Both the position numbers and the translations under genes were made by a program. From Gemmatimonadota bacterium (lineage in GTDB: Bacteria > Gemmatimonadota > Gemmatimonadetes > JACCXV01 > JAHWKZ01): a stretch of DNA of 20,592 nt. The stretch lies in assembly GCA_019347645.1 (NCBI GenBank), contig JAHWKZ010000012.1, positions 1 to 20,592 of the forward strand, read 5' to 3'. The notes below the pieces were generated by a model. It worked only from the letters and a program-made list of their open reading frames with translations. It was not told where the DNA came from and made no database searches. This document shows, in pieces, positions 10,701 to 17,876 of this stretch (position 1 is the first letter of the stretch; each line of letters starts with the position of its first letter).

Positions 10701-13571
10701 GATCGCCAGGAGAACGTGCTGCGGTGGGTCGTCGACCTGGCGGATCCGCGCCACGAGGTGGCCGGAAGCCGCACGACCTCTGGATTCCGGAAGATCCGCC
10801 TGCCGCTGGTCTCGCCGGACGAGCGGATCGGAAGCGCCGATCTCCGGAACGTCCGCGCGATCCGGATGACGTTCACGGGCCTGGAGCGGCGGACCGAGCT
10901 CGAGATCGCCCGACTCGAGATCGTCGGCTCGACGTTCCTCAAGCGCGGTATCGTGGACGCGCAGGGGACGCCGATCGCGGGAGCGGACACCGACAGCCTG
11001 CGCATCTCGGCGGTCAACGACGTCGAGAACCCCGATTACCGGAGTCCGCCCGGGGTGGTCGCCCAGCAGGAGCGGGCCAACGAGATCGCGGGTCTCGGCG
11101 GCATCGTCCGCGAGCAGTCGCTCGAGCTCGGTTTCACCGGACTGCCGAGCGGCGCCCGAGCGTCGATCTACCGGCCGCTGTTCGACCGCGAGTCGTACAT
11201 CGACTACGGGCGGATGAGCGTATGGGTGCAGGGTCGGGATCTGGAGGCGGACGGCGCCCCCCGCTTCTTCGTCGCGTTCGGCATCGACACGCTGAACGTC
11301 TACGAGTACGCGGCCCCGCTGAGGGAGGGGGAGTGGGACGAGCACCTTATCGACTTCGGAGTCTTCACCGATCTCAAGCAGGAGCTGCTGGACCGGCTGG
11401 GGGCGGCCGACACCGGGAGCATCGTCAGCGAGGACGGGCTGTACCGGGTCCGGATCCGCAGCCAGACGTCGCCCCCGCCGACGCTCACCGATGTGGGACA
11501 GCTGACCATCGGGGTGGAGAACGAGGCCGTCGGCTCCGCCAGCGGGAGGTTCTGGATCGACGAGTGGCGATTGACGGACCCGGTCCGCGAGGGGGGTCTG
11601 GCGAGCTACGTGGACGCCCGGGCGACGCTGGCGGACTTCGCCGACGTCTCGATCACGTGGGAGAGCCGGGGCTCGCGGTACCGGAACCTCAACGCCGCGC
11701 CCAACAACTTCGACAGCGGGCGGTTCGACATGAGCTCGACGTTCCGCCTGGGGAAAATCCTTCCCGAGGCGTGGGGGATCGCCATGCCCCTGACCTGGGA
11801 CCACTACGGTCGCAGCGACGCCCCGCTGTTCAGGGTGGGCAGCGACATCGAGCTGAAGGAGGGAGATCCGCTCCGCGACGCGATGACCCGCAGCAACGAC
11901 CGGGACATCATGACGCTGCGCGCGTTCCGCACCCGGCAGTCGTCGAATCCGCTGATCGGGGCGACCCTGGATCGGCTGGAGGCACGGATCACGTACCGCG
12001 GAGAGGTGTTCGAGTCCTTCGACCTCGATACCGATCGGGGCCGTCTCGACGCCTGGCTCGGCTACCGGCACGGGTTCCGGGAGCGGACCCTGCCGCTGCC
12101 GCTCGACTGGATCGCGAAGCTCCCGTGGCCGGGCGCGATCAAGCGGAGCGGCGCCCTGCAGAAGCTCTCCAGCGCCGATTTCAACGTGGCTCCATCGAAC
12201 GTGGTGCTCAGCACCCAGACCGTGCTGGAGGAGCGCGAGGCCGAGAAGCGCCTGGCGGAGGAGGGGCGCGAATTCACCGCCGACTCCACGCGCACGCTCC
12301 AGGGGACGGCGAACATCGCGTTCCAGCCGGTGCGGTCGATGCGTCTTTCCATGGGCATGGACAATACGCGCGACTTGAACTTCCCGGAGACCGTGATCGA
12401 GCGTGGGGCGCTCGGCGTCGACGCGCTGCGGACCCATTCGCTCGACTTCGACTGGTCGCCGCCGGTCGCGCAGTGGTTGACGCCGCGCTGGTCGTACACT
12501 TCGAGGTTCACCCGCAACCATACCCGCGAGGCCAGTCGATCGCTCGACAGCCTGGACCTGCGGGACTTCTCGGTGACCACCAACCAGAACCTCACCCTGG
12601 CGCTGGCCGTCCCGCAGCTCGTCGAGGCGATCTCGGGCGGAGAGGAGGCCGCCCGGGACGTGTGGTGGAAGCGGGCCTTCGAGCCGATCCGGTTCGACCG
12701 TACGCGCCAGCAGTCCGCCTCGTACGTGCAGGAGGAGGACGACCCGGGGCTGGACTTCATCTTCGGCTTCGGCGACCTGTCCGAAGCCGCGAGCGGCGAA
12801 CCGCAGAACCGGAGCGAGATCGAGGGCCAGGGCGTCCAGGGCGGCCTCCAGCTGTGGCGCGGGCTGCGGGTCCGGGCCGCCTACCGCGAGACGGACCAGA
12901 ACCGGCGCTACTTTGCGGGGACGAACGAAACGACGACCCGGACGTGGCCCGACGTCGAGGTGCGATGGCCCAACCTCCGTCCGCCGGGCGTCTTCCAGAG
13001 GGTGCTCGCGGCGGTCACCCTCTCCTCCGATTTCGAGCTGCGGGAGACGGAGAACCGCTCGAACGGACAGCCGCTAGACGAGAGCGAGCGGGCGGTCTGG
13101 GACCCGCTGCTGGCCGTCACGTTCACGTGGAGGAACGGGATGACCACCGACCTGCGCGCGAACACGAGCACCACCACGGTCACGAAGATCCGCGGCGGGG
13201 TGGTGGACAGCGAGCGCGAGGAGGTGACCAGCGACCTGCAACTCAATCTGAACTACGCGATTCAACCGGGGACGAAGCTGTGGATTCCGTTCCCGACCCT
13301 CTGGGGCCTGGAGCTCGAGCGTCCGTTGCGGACGTCGCTGATGGTGGCGCGGCGACTGCGAGAGGACGAGACGCGGCTGGCGGGGGAGGCGCTGACGGAG
13401 GGGGCTCTGAACCTGAAGACCCTGACGACGGAGGTGCGGCCCAGCGCGAGCTACGAGTTCGGCCGCATCATCTCGGGGTTCGCTTTCTCGTATCTGTCGC
13501 GGAAGGACGAGAAGCGGGACATCACACATACAACAACAAGCCTGGAAGCCTACCTCGATTTCCTCTTCTAG
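7776..13571 (+). CDS. sprA: SprA/Sov-like giant outer-membrane protein
   Basis: This 1931-residue exported protein resembles SprA, which in Bacteroidota forms the 36-strand outer-membrane channel of the type IX secretion system. A signal peptide is clear: MNRFDRR, a hydrophobic stretch, then cleavage after SPASA near residue 29. The SprA N-terminal signature lies at about residues 150-285 (FDIQGKLHLG, DLNVSGTVGTKLDVAVDFNS, AAYTGTEDEILKKVEVGDI, VDLRVLGSSKEGQS). A second SprA-type region with DYQIFYDFGRLVF is at about 610-640. An Asp/Asn-rich segment (about 905-985) with DLNLNGLLD looks calcium-binding. The chain ends YLDFLF, with the terminal Phe usual for outer-membrane barrels. It is shorter than Flavobacterium SprA (about 2400). 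The ATG at 7776 is preferred over an in-frame TTG at 7749 because it starts right before the signal peptide. No other type IX genes are nearby, so secretion function is inference. Confidence 0.9.
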   Translation: MNRFDRRTLFALAGAASLALAALPSPASAQEIVRPRAPRLELRPAPLPEELARMPADTLLGFSPLRFDPWTASVRRARPFEEPGPERIPTVSALDWRAWLEVREAERTSRLHARAWIEALRPQPKEEQGLVPELENPLQIPEPLAKVFGEGSDFDIQGKLHLGAVGSRSRQDPDLRSQLLRRTIGGFDLDLDQILDLNVSGTVGTKLDVAVDFNSSRELDSKQLITAAYTGTEDEILKKVEVGDIRVSLPPSRFLGSSVGRGTFGARAIAQLGPVDLRVLGSSKEGQSTQRSLSISPGGEGILQEVVLDIKDTQFQDDRFFLLFHPDSLAGGRLAYPNSGTRLSNPASTPEPGSLNVWLDDGNFTNNRETAAKPGQAFVNPTAPATRPEETYQGFFDLLVEGEDYVMTDGVVLQMKRQVGDAEVLAVSYVTQDGTQVGSGQGANELELKLIKPINPDTVDFTWDYTLRNVYSLREPDIQLSSLSLTIYRGNRDLQQTFEIIDGESRKYTEIFGIGDPSGRIKVPRILRDPFGGADYLVFPDVRPFFRPTTEAGQPIELEVPNRRLYFNSDPRRTALDDQVYFIGASYLSRGGLTGEVELGATNILEGSETITIGGQPLQRGEDYQIFYDFGRLVFNDPAGLAERYPDAAVRIDFEVAPLFNLAPTSLWGATGTWNFSPDAVVNSTLLVQNEESLANRPILGAEPTRTLIGEVDATWRKETPFLTRWLDALPGLETEETSLLSMRGELAFSQPNPNTDGEVFLNDFENIQIAKRVGLFFRGWRHSSIPQGTSFGLTDLARLRWFTFGRSSSEITPGVRGVDRGEDVFTVLIEPAGETPTGRLGSWRSIQTVLSTSGEDLTRQEFVEFFVRGDRGTILFDLGTIDEDQVRVDRTGAPVGFGTLETEETNPDTRDNNLDAREDTGLDGVAGIDALGVPGDVGNDDFDDSFGDNFPRNPNGTENNNVLDTEDLNLNGLLDRQENVLRWVVDLADPRHEVAGSRTTSGFRKIRLPLVSPDERIGSADLRNVRAIRMTFTGLERRTELEIARLEIVGSTFLKRGIVDAQGTPIAGADTDSLRISAVNDVENPDYRSPPGVVAQQERANEIAGLGGIVREQSLELGFTGLPSGARASIYRPLFDRESYIDYGRMSVWVQGRDLEADGAPRFFVAFGIDTLNVYEYAAPLREGEWDEHLIDFGVFTDLKQELLDRLGAADTGSIVSEDGLYRVRIRSQTSPPPTLTDVGQLTIGVENEAVGSASGRFWIDEWRLTDPVREGGLASYVDARATLADFADVSITWESRGSRYRNLNAAPNNFDSGRFDMSSTFRLGKILPEAWGIAMPLTWDHYGRSDAPLFRVGSDIELKEGDPLRDAMTRSNDRDIMTLRAFRTRQSSNPLIGATLDRLEARITYRGEVFESFDLDTDRGRLDAWLGYRHGFRERTLPLPLDWIAKLPWPGAIKRSGALQKLSSADFNVAPSNVVLSTQTVLEEREAEKRLAEEGREFTADSTRTLQGTANIAFQPVRSMRLSMGMDNTRDLNFPETVIERGALGVDALRTHSLDFDWSPPVAQWLTPRWSYTSRFTRNHTREASRSLDSLDLRDFSVTTNQNLTLALAVPQLVEAISGGEEAARDVWWKRAFEPIRFDRTRQQSASYVQEEDDPGLDFIFGFGDLSEAASGEPQNRSEIEGQGVQGGLQLWRGLRVRAAYRETDQNRRYFAGTNETTTRTWPDVEVRWPNLRPPGVFQRVLAAVTLSSDFELRETENRSNGQPLDESERAVWDPLLAVTFTWRNGMTTDLRANTSTTTVTKIRGGVVDSEREEVTSDLQLNLNYAIQPGTKLWIPFPTLWGLELERPLRTSLMVARRLREDETRLAGEALTEGALNLKTLTTEVRPSASYEFGRIISGFAFSYLSRKDEKRDITHTTTSLEAYLDFLF

Positions 13572-13613
13572 GAGGCGCGTGATCATCGCCCATCTCGCGG
13601 CCTTCGCTCCTCA

Positions 13614-13665
13614 GGCTTCCTGCGGCGTGGGTTTTTCCCACGCCTCGGAAACCTTCGTCGCGAAG
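13614..13665. other. Two adjacent hairpins between sprA and the M28 peptidase gene
   Basis: The 109-nt gap after sprA contains a perfect 8-bp inverted repeat, GGCGTGGG (13624-13631) and CCCACGCC (13637-13644), with a TTTTT loop. It is extended by outer pairs TTCC (13617-13620) with GGAA (13647-13650) and GG (13614-13615) with CC (13652-13653), giving an imperfect 40-nt hairpin. A second small hairpin, CTTCG-TCG-CGAAG, follows at 13653-13665. There is no T-run after either stem, so a classical intrinsic terminator is not supported. It could be a transcript-stabilising structure, an attenuating structure or one copy of a dispersed palindromic repeat. Confidence 0.55.
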
Positions 13666-13680
13666 CCCACGATCTGGACG

Positions 13681-14700
13681 ATGCTGACGCGCCTCCCTGC
13701 GTGGAGCGGGCTCTTCGCGGTCCTTTCGCTCGCCTTGCTCCTTCTCTCCGCCTGTGGCGAGGAGATCGGGGGGGCGGGGGCGGTCGATGGGGGGGTGGCG
13801 ATGGGGCTGGTGGAGCGGCAGGTGGCGTTCGGGCCGCGGGTGCCGGGGACGGAGGCGCACGCGGCGGCGCTGGAGTGGATGACGGCGTATCTGCGGGAGC
13901 GGGCGGATACGGTGGAGCAGCGGCCGTTCACGTGGGTGACGACCCGCGGAGATACGCTGGCCCTGACGAACGTCTGGGCCTCCTTTTCGCCGGAGAGCCC
14001 GTCGCGGGTCCTGCTGCTCGCCCACTGGGACTCGCGGCCGGTGGCGGAGATGTCGAGCGACTCCGCCGACCGCGGGCGGCCCGTTCCGGGCGCCAACGAC
14101 GGGGCGAGCGGGGTGGCGGTGCTGCTCGCCGTCGCCGACGCGCTGGCCGAGGATCCGCCGGGGATCGGCGTCGATCTCCTGCTGACCGACGGGGAGGACT
14201 GGGGCCACGACCCGGTCACCTACGCCACCGAGGTCCAGGACATGTTCCTCGGCGCCCGGCGCTTCGCCGCGACGCGCGGCGGGTCCTATCGGCCGCTCTT
14301 CGCGATCCTGCTGGACCTGGTGGGGGATCGCGACCCGCACTTCCCGATGGAGGGGAACAGCGTCCGCTACGCGCCGGAGGTGGTCCGCCGGGTGTGGGAG
14401 ACCGCCGCCGACCTCGGCCACTCGGACGTCTTCGTGTCGCGCCAGGGGCGGGCGATCAACGACGACCACGTGCCGCTCAACGAGATCGGCATCCGCACCA
14501 TCGACGTGATCGATTTCGATTACCCGTACTGGCACACGGTGGAGGACACCCCGGACAAGGTGTCGGCGCGGACGCTGGGCATCGTCCGGGAGGTCGTCCT
14601 CGAGACGATCCGGCGACACGCCGGCGGACCTAGCGGCCCGCCCCCCCCTCCGGGCTTCAGCCCACCCGCGGGGCGGCGGGGTCCCCTCGGGCGCGGGTGA
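13681..14700 (+). CDS. M28-family zinc metallopeptidase / glutaminyl-cyclase-like lipoprotein
   Basis: This 339-residue protein has a lipoprotein signal: MLTR, a hydrophobic run and the lipobox LSAC with Cys25, so it should be membrane-anchored outside the cytoplasm. The catalytic fold shows the M28 zinc-site order: LLAHWDSRP (His), GANDGASG (bridging Asp), LLTDGEDWG (general base and zinc Glu), LLDLVGDRD (Asp), and YWHTVEDTPDK (last His). The same pattern occurs in bacterial glutaminyl-peptide cyclotransferases, so it may cyclise N-terminal Gln rather than cleave peptides; sequence alone does not decide. The ATG at 13681 is chosen for the lipobox; an in-frame GTG at 13579 has AGGAGG just before it, but would add 34 residues ahead of the signal peptide. 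The Pro/Gly-rich tail (after about 316) overlaps the 3' end of the convergent NADH dehydrogenase gene by 44 nt. Confidence 0.9.
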   Translation: MLTRLPAWSGLFAVLSLALLLLSACGEEIGGAGAVDGGVAMGLVERQVAFGPRVPGTEAHAAALEWMTAYLRERADTVEQRPFTWVTTRGDTLALTNVWASFSPESPSRVLLLAHWDSRPVAEMSSDSADRGRPVPGANDGASGVAVLLAVADALAEDPPGIGVDLLLTDGEDWGHDPVTYATEVQDMFLGARRFAATRGGSYRPLFAILLDLVGDRDPHFPMEGNSVRYAPEVVRRVWETAADLGHSDVFVSRQGRAINDDHVPLNEIGIRTIDVIDFDYPYWHTVEDTPDKVSARTLGIVREVVLETIRRHAGGPSGPPPPPGFSPPAGRRGPLGRG

Positions 14701-15946
14701 TGAGCCGGATGGGCCGGTCCCACCGCAGATAGTCCCACGTCCACTCCAGCAGGACCGCGAGTCGGTTCCGGAACCCGATGAGGTAGAAGAGGTGGAGGGC
14801 GAGCCAGAGGATCCATCCGGGGAATCCCTTCAGCCGGACCCGCCCGATCGCCGCCACCGCGGCGCTCCTCCCGATCGTGGCCATGGTCCCCTTGTCCCGA
14901 TACGCGAAACCGCGCAGCGGCTCGCCCCGGAGGTCGCGCAGCACGTTGTCGGCGGCGTGGCGCCCGGCCTGCATGGCGGGCGGCGCCATCATGGGGAGGG
15001 GCGTGCCACCGCGGGACCGCGCCGCGGCCGCGTCGCCCGCGGCGAACGCGTCGGCGACTCCGACGATCCGGAGTCGTTCGTCCACCTCGATCCGGCCCCC
15101 GTCCGTCTTCGGCACGGCCATGGCGTCGACGAGCCGGGCGGGCCGGACCCCCGCCGTCCAGACGATCGTCCGGGTCTCGATCCTCGCCTCGCTCCCCAGG
15201 CGGACCTCCCGCTCGTCGCCTCCCACGACCGGTGTCTCGAGCAGGACCTCCACCCCCCGGCGCTCCAGTTCCCTCCGCGCGTAGTCGCCGAGCTCGGCGG
15301 GAAAGCCGGTCAGCAGGCTGGGCCCGGCCTCGATCAGCACGACTCTGGCGCGGTCGATGTCGAGATCGGGAAAGTCGCGCCGAACCGGCCGGCGGATGAG
15401 CTCCGACAGCGCGCCGGCGTACTCCACGCCGGTGGGGCCGCCCCCGACCACCACGAAGCGCATGAGCGCCGCCCGCTCGGTGGGGTCGCGGAAGGCCGCG
15501 GCCTCGAAGCAGGCGAGGACGTGGTTCCGAAGCGCGAGGGCGTCGGGGAGGTTCTTCAGCGGCAGTGCGGCGCTCGCCATCCCGTCCATCCCGAACCAGT
15601 TCGTGCGGCTCCCGCAGGCGACCACGACCCGGTCGTACGGGATCGAGGTGCCGTCCGCCAGCGCCACCCTTCGCCCCGCGAAGTCGACGCCCTCGACCTC
15701 GGCCATGCGGACCCGGACGTTGCCCGCGTTCTGGAAGATACGGCGCACCGGATTGGCGATATCGCTCGGGTTCAGCAGCGCGCTGGCGACCTGGTAGAGA
15801 AGCGGGGTGAAGAGGTGGTGGTTCTCGCGGTCGAGGACGAGGACGTCGACGGGCTCGCCCGCCAGCCGGCGCGCGCACTGCAACCCCGCGAACCCCGCTC
15901 CGATCACGACCACGCGCGGTCGGGCGCCCTCGTCCTGGGAATTCAG
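14657..15946 (-). CDS. Type II NADH dehydrogenase (NDH-2), NAD(P)/FAD-dependent oxidoreductase
   Basis: This 429-residue flavoprotein would pass electrons from NADH to quinone at the inner face of the membrane without pumping protons. The FAD-binding GAGFAG (16-21) follows a VVVI strand; ENHHLFTPLLYQVA (41-54) is typical of NDH-2; VVVGGGPTGVEYAG (165-178) is the NADH-binding Rossmann loop; FAAGDAAA (301-308) and APPAMQAGRHAADN (321-334) are the second FAD and quinone-site regions. The hydrophobic amphipathic C-terminal part (374-393) fits membrane docking. The start is uncertain: the conventional choice is GTG at 15913, but this removes the ARPR residues before the first beta strand and has no Shine-Dalgarno. 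The CTG at 15946 overlaps the preceding stop as CTGA and has GGAGGG 9 nt upstream, so I place it there. It is last in the LigD operon. Confidence 0.92.
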   Translation of the reverse strand: MNSQDEGARPRVVVIGAGFAGLQCARRLAGEPVDVLVLDRENHHLFTPLLYQVASALLNPSDIANPVRRIFQNAGNVRVRMAEVEGVDFAGRRVALADGTSIPYDRVVVACGSRTNWFGMDGMASAALPLKNLPDALALRNHVLACFEAAAFRDPTERAALMRFVVVGGGPTGVEYAGALSELIRRPVRRDFPDLDIDRARVVLIEAGPSLLTGFPAELGDYARRELERRGVEVLLETPVVGGDEREVRLGSEARIETRTIVWTAGVRPARLVDAMAVPKTDGGRIEVDERLRIVGVADAFAAGDAAAARSRGGTPLPMMAPPAMQAGRHAADNVLRDLRGEPLRGFAYRDKGTMATIGRSAAVAAIGRVRLKGFPGWILWLALHLFYLIGFRNRLAVLLEWTWDYLRWDRPIRLITRARGDPAAPRVG

Positions 15947-16872
15947 TCGGAGGATCCCTCCTCCTCCTCCAGCGCCTCCAGCCGCGAACGGGGCTCCGTC
16001 AGCGAGCGGCCGTGGCGGGCCATCCCCTTCCAGGGGTCGTCCTTCCCGGAGAGACGCCGGAAGACGTTCTCCACCGTACAGGCGTTCCCCCGGAGATCGG
16101 GATCGTCGAGGTCGTCCCAGTCGAGCGGGACGGCGACCGGAGCGCCCGCCCGGGGACGTACCGCGAACGGAGGCACGCCTGTCTGCGCGTAGGCGTTCCT
16201 CAGGTAGTCGAGGAAGAGTCGACCGCGGCGCTTGTCCTTGCGCGTCTCCGTGGTGAAGCGATCCGGCTGGCGAGCGGCCAGCAGGTCGACCACTCGGTGG
16301 GCGAAGCCGCGTACCGGATCGAACTCCTCGCCGCGGTCCAGCGGGACGACGAGGTGGAGCCCACGCCCGCCGGTGGCCATCGGCCAGACCGAGAGATCGA
16401 GGTCCTCCAGCAGCTCGCGTAGCGCGCGCGCTCCGTGGCGGACGACGTCGAAGTCGTCTTCCGGCGGATCGAGGTCGAAGATCATCCGGTCGGGATGGTG
16501 GAGCCGGTCGACCTTCGAGAGCCAGACGTGCGGCGTGATCACCCCCTGGTTGGCCAGATAGACCAGCGTGGCCGCGTTGCCGCAGACGACGTGGTCGACG
16601 GTACCCCCCTCCTTCTCGACGGTGACCCGCTCGATCCACTCGGGGAAGTAGTCGGGAGCGTCCTTCTGGTAGAACCCTTCGCCTTCGATGCCGTCGGGGA
16701 AGCGCTGCATGACGACCGGGCGCTCCCTCACGTAGGGGAGCATGCGGTCGGCGATTCGCCGGTAGTATTCGATCAGGTCGCCCTTGGTCACCCCGGAGTC
16801 GGGGAACAAGGTCTTTTCGCGCCTGGAGACTTCGACCATGTAGGGGCCGAACCGGAGGCTCTCCCCGCTCAA
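15943..16872 (-). CDS. ligD: LigD-type primase-polymerase (POL domain) as a separate protein
   Basis: This 309-residue archaeo-eukaryotic primase-type polymerase would fill in ends and add ribonucleotides during non-homologous end joining. It opens with RFGPYMVEVSRREKTLFP and TKGDLIEYYRRIA, then RPVVMQRFPDGIEGEGFYQK, all LigD-POL signatures. The catalytic metal pair is in FDLDPP, followed by MATGGRGLHLVVP (nucleotide-binding loop), and the third acidic residue in LFLDYLRNAYAQT. The TTG at 16872 is chosen: it overlaps the ligase stop as TTGA, has GGGAGAGG about 5 nt upstream, and keeps the conserved RFGxYxVEVS strand. The next in-frame ATG (16839) would remove that strand and lacks a ribosome site. 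The C-terminus is acidic. In most bacteria this domain is fused to the ligase. Confidence 0.93.
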   Translation of the reverse strand: MSGESLRFGPYMVEVSRREKTLFPDSGVTKGDLIEYYRRIADRMLPYVRERPVVMQRFPDGIEGEGFYQKDAPDYFPEWIERVTVEKEGGTVDHVVCGNAATLVYLANQGVITPHVWLSKVDRLHHPDRMIFDLDPPEDDFDVVRHGARALRELLEDLDLSVWPMATGGRGLHLVVPLDRGEEFDPVRGFAHRVVDLLAARQPDRFTTETRKDKRRGRLFLDYLRNAYAQTGVPPFAVRPRAGAPVAVPLDWDDLDDPDLRGNACTVENVFRRLSGKDDPWKGMARHGRSLTEPRSRLEALEEEEGSSD

Positions 16873-17876
16873 GCGGGCCTCTCCCGCACGATCTCCCGCG
16901 GATCCTTGTCGTGGCGGAGCCCCTTGTAGCGCGGGTGACGGAGCTTGCCGTCGCTCGTCCATTCGGTGAATCCGATCTCGCACACGAGGTCCGGCGTGGT
17001 CCAGTGGACGCCGTCGCCGGGGAGGTCCCCGCGGTCGAAGGGCGGGGTCTTGCGCTCTCGCGACTCGAGTTTCCTCGAGAGGTCCCTCAGCGTCTGGTGG
17101 TCGTAGCCCGTGCCGACCTTGCCGGCATAGACGAGCTCGCCGTCGGCGTGGTATCCGATCAGCAGCGCTCCCAGGCCGATCCGCTCTCCTCGCGGCTCGG
17201 TCCAGCCGCCGATCACGAACTCCTGCGCGTTCACGCACTTGAACTTCAGCCAGTCCCTCGAGCGCGAATGGACGTAGAGGCTCGAGCCTCGCTTGGCGAT
17301 CACTCCCTCCCACCCCTTCCGGCACGCCTCCTCGAGGAACGCCTCACCCTCCTCGTTGCGGTGCGGGGTGAAGCGGAGCGGATCGGCGAACGCGATCGCC
17401 TTCTGGAGCACGGCCTTACGATGGCGGAGCGCGAGACCGGTCAGGTCATAGCCGTCGAGGTGGAGGAGGTCGAAGAGGTAATAGTAGACGTCGATCCCCG
17501 TCTCCCGGGCCGCCTGGGGATCCTGCAGGTTCATCCGCGGCTGCAGTCTGGAGAACGACGTGACGTCGCCGTCGAAGGTAACCACCTCGCCGTCGAGCAC
17601 GAAATCGTCGACGTCGAGATCGGCGAGCGCCTCCACGATCTCCGGATAGGCGGAGTCGCGGCTCTTCCGGTTGCGGGTCCAGAGCCGCACTTCTCCTCCG
17701 CCCTCGCGGAAGGCGAGGAGTCGGACCCCATCGAGCTTCCGCTCGTAGATCCATTCCGGGTCGGAGAAGGATTCGTCGGTCAGCGTGGCCAGCATGGGGC
17801 TCGTCCACTCGGGGACGGAAGCCTCCCTCAGGGCGTCCCGCGCCTCCTCGGGAAGATCGTGGACGGAGGCCGTCAT
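16869..17876 (-). CDS. ligD: ATP-dependent DNA ligase (LigD LIG domain) as a separate protein
   Basis: This 335-residue ligase seals DNA nicks and breaks, forming an enzyme-AMP intermediate on Lys47 of the motif ERKLDGVR. Other nucleotidyltransferase motifs are in order: FVLDGEVV, YYLFDLLHLDG, KGWEGVIAKR and WLKFKC. The OB-fold domain follows (FVIGGWTEPRG, VYAGKVGTG, EIGFTEWTSDGKLRHPRYKGLR), with RxDK at the end. Size and motifs match the ligase module of LigD rather than LigB or LigC. The ATG overlaps the upstream phosphoesterase stop (ATGA), and purine-rich GAGGAGGA lies directly before it. The stop overlaps the polymerase TTG. No fused phosphoesterase or polymerase is present in this chain. 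Confidence 0.94.
   Translation of the reverse strand: MTASVHDLPEEARDALREASVPEWTSPMLATLTDESFSDPEWIYERKLDGVRLLAFREGGGEVRLWTRNRKSRDSAYPEIVEALADLDVDDFVLDGEVVTFDGDVTSFSRLQPRMNLQDPQAARETGIDVYYYLFDLLHLDGYDLTGLALRHRKAVLQKAIAFADPLRFTPHRNEEGEAFLEEACRKGWEGVIAKRGSSLYVHSRSRDWLKFKCVNAQEFVIGGWTEPRGERIGLGALLIGYHADGELVYAGKVGTGYDHQTLRDLSRKLESRERKTPPFDRGDLPGDGVHWTTPDLVCEIGFTEWTSDGKLRHPRYKGLRHDKDPREIVRERPA

Noticed and set aside
8069..13582. A very long open frame (about 1840 codons) on the plus strand inside sprA, and a minus-strand frame of about 1020 codons at 9468..12521
   Set aside because: Both read as Arg/Pro/Gly-rich or His/Val/Asp-rich text with no domains, which is typical of shadow frames in GC-rich genes; the sprA frame has clear family motifs.
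13579..13680. GTG at 13579, with AGGAGG just before it, as the true start of the M28 peptidase
   Set aside because: It would put 34 non-signal residues ahead of a clear lipoprotein signal peptide and translate through the hairpins; the spacing of 3 nt is also short.
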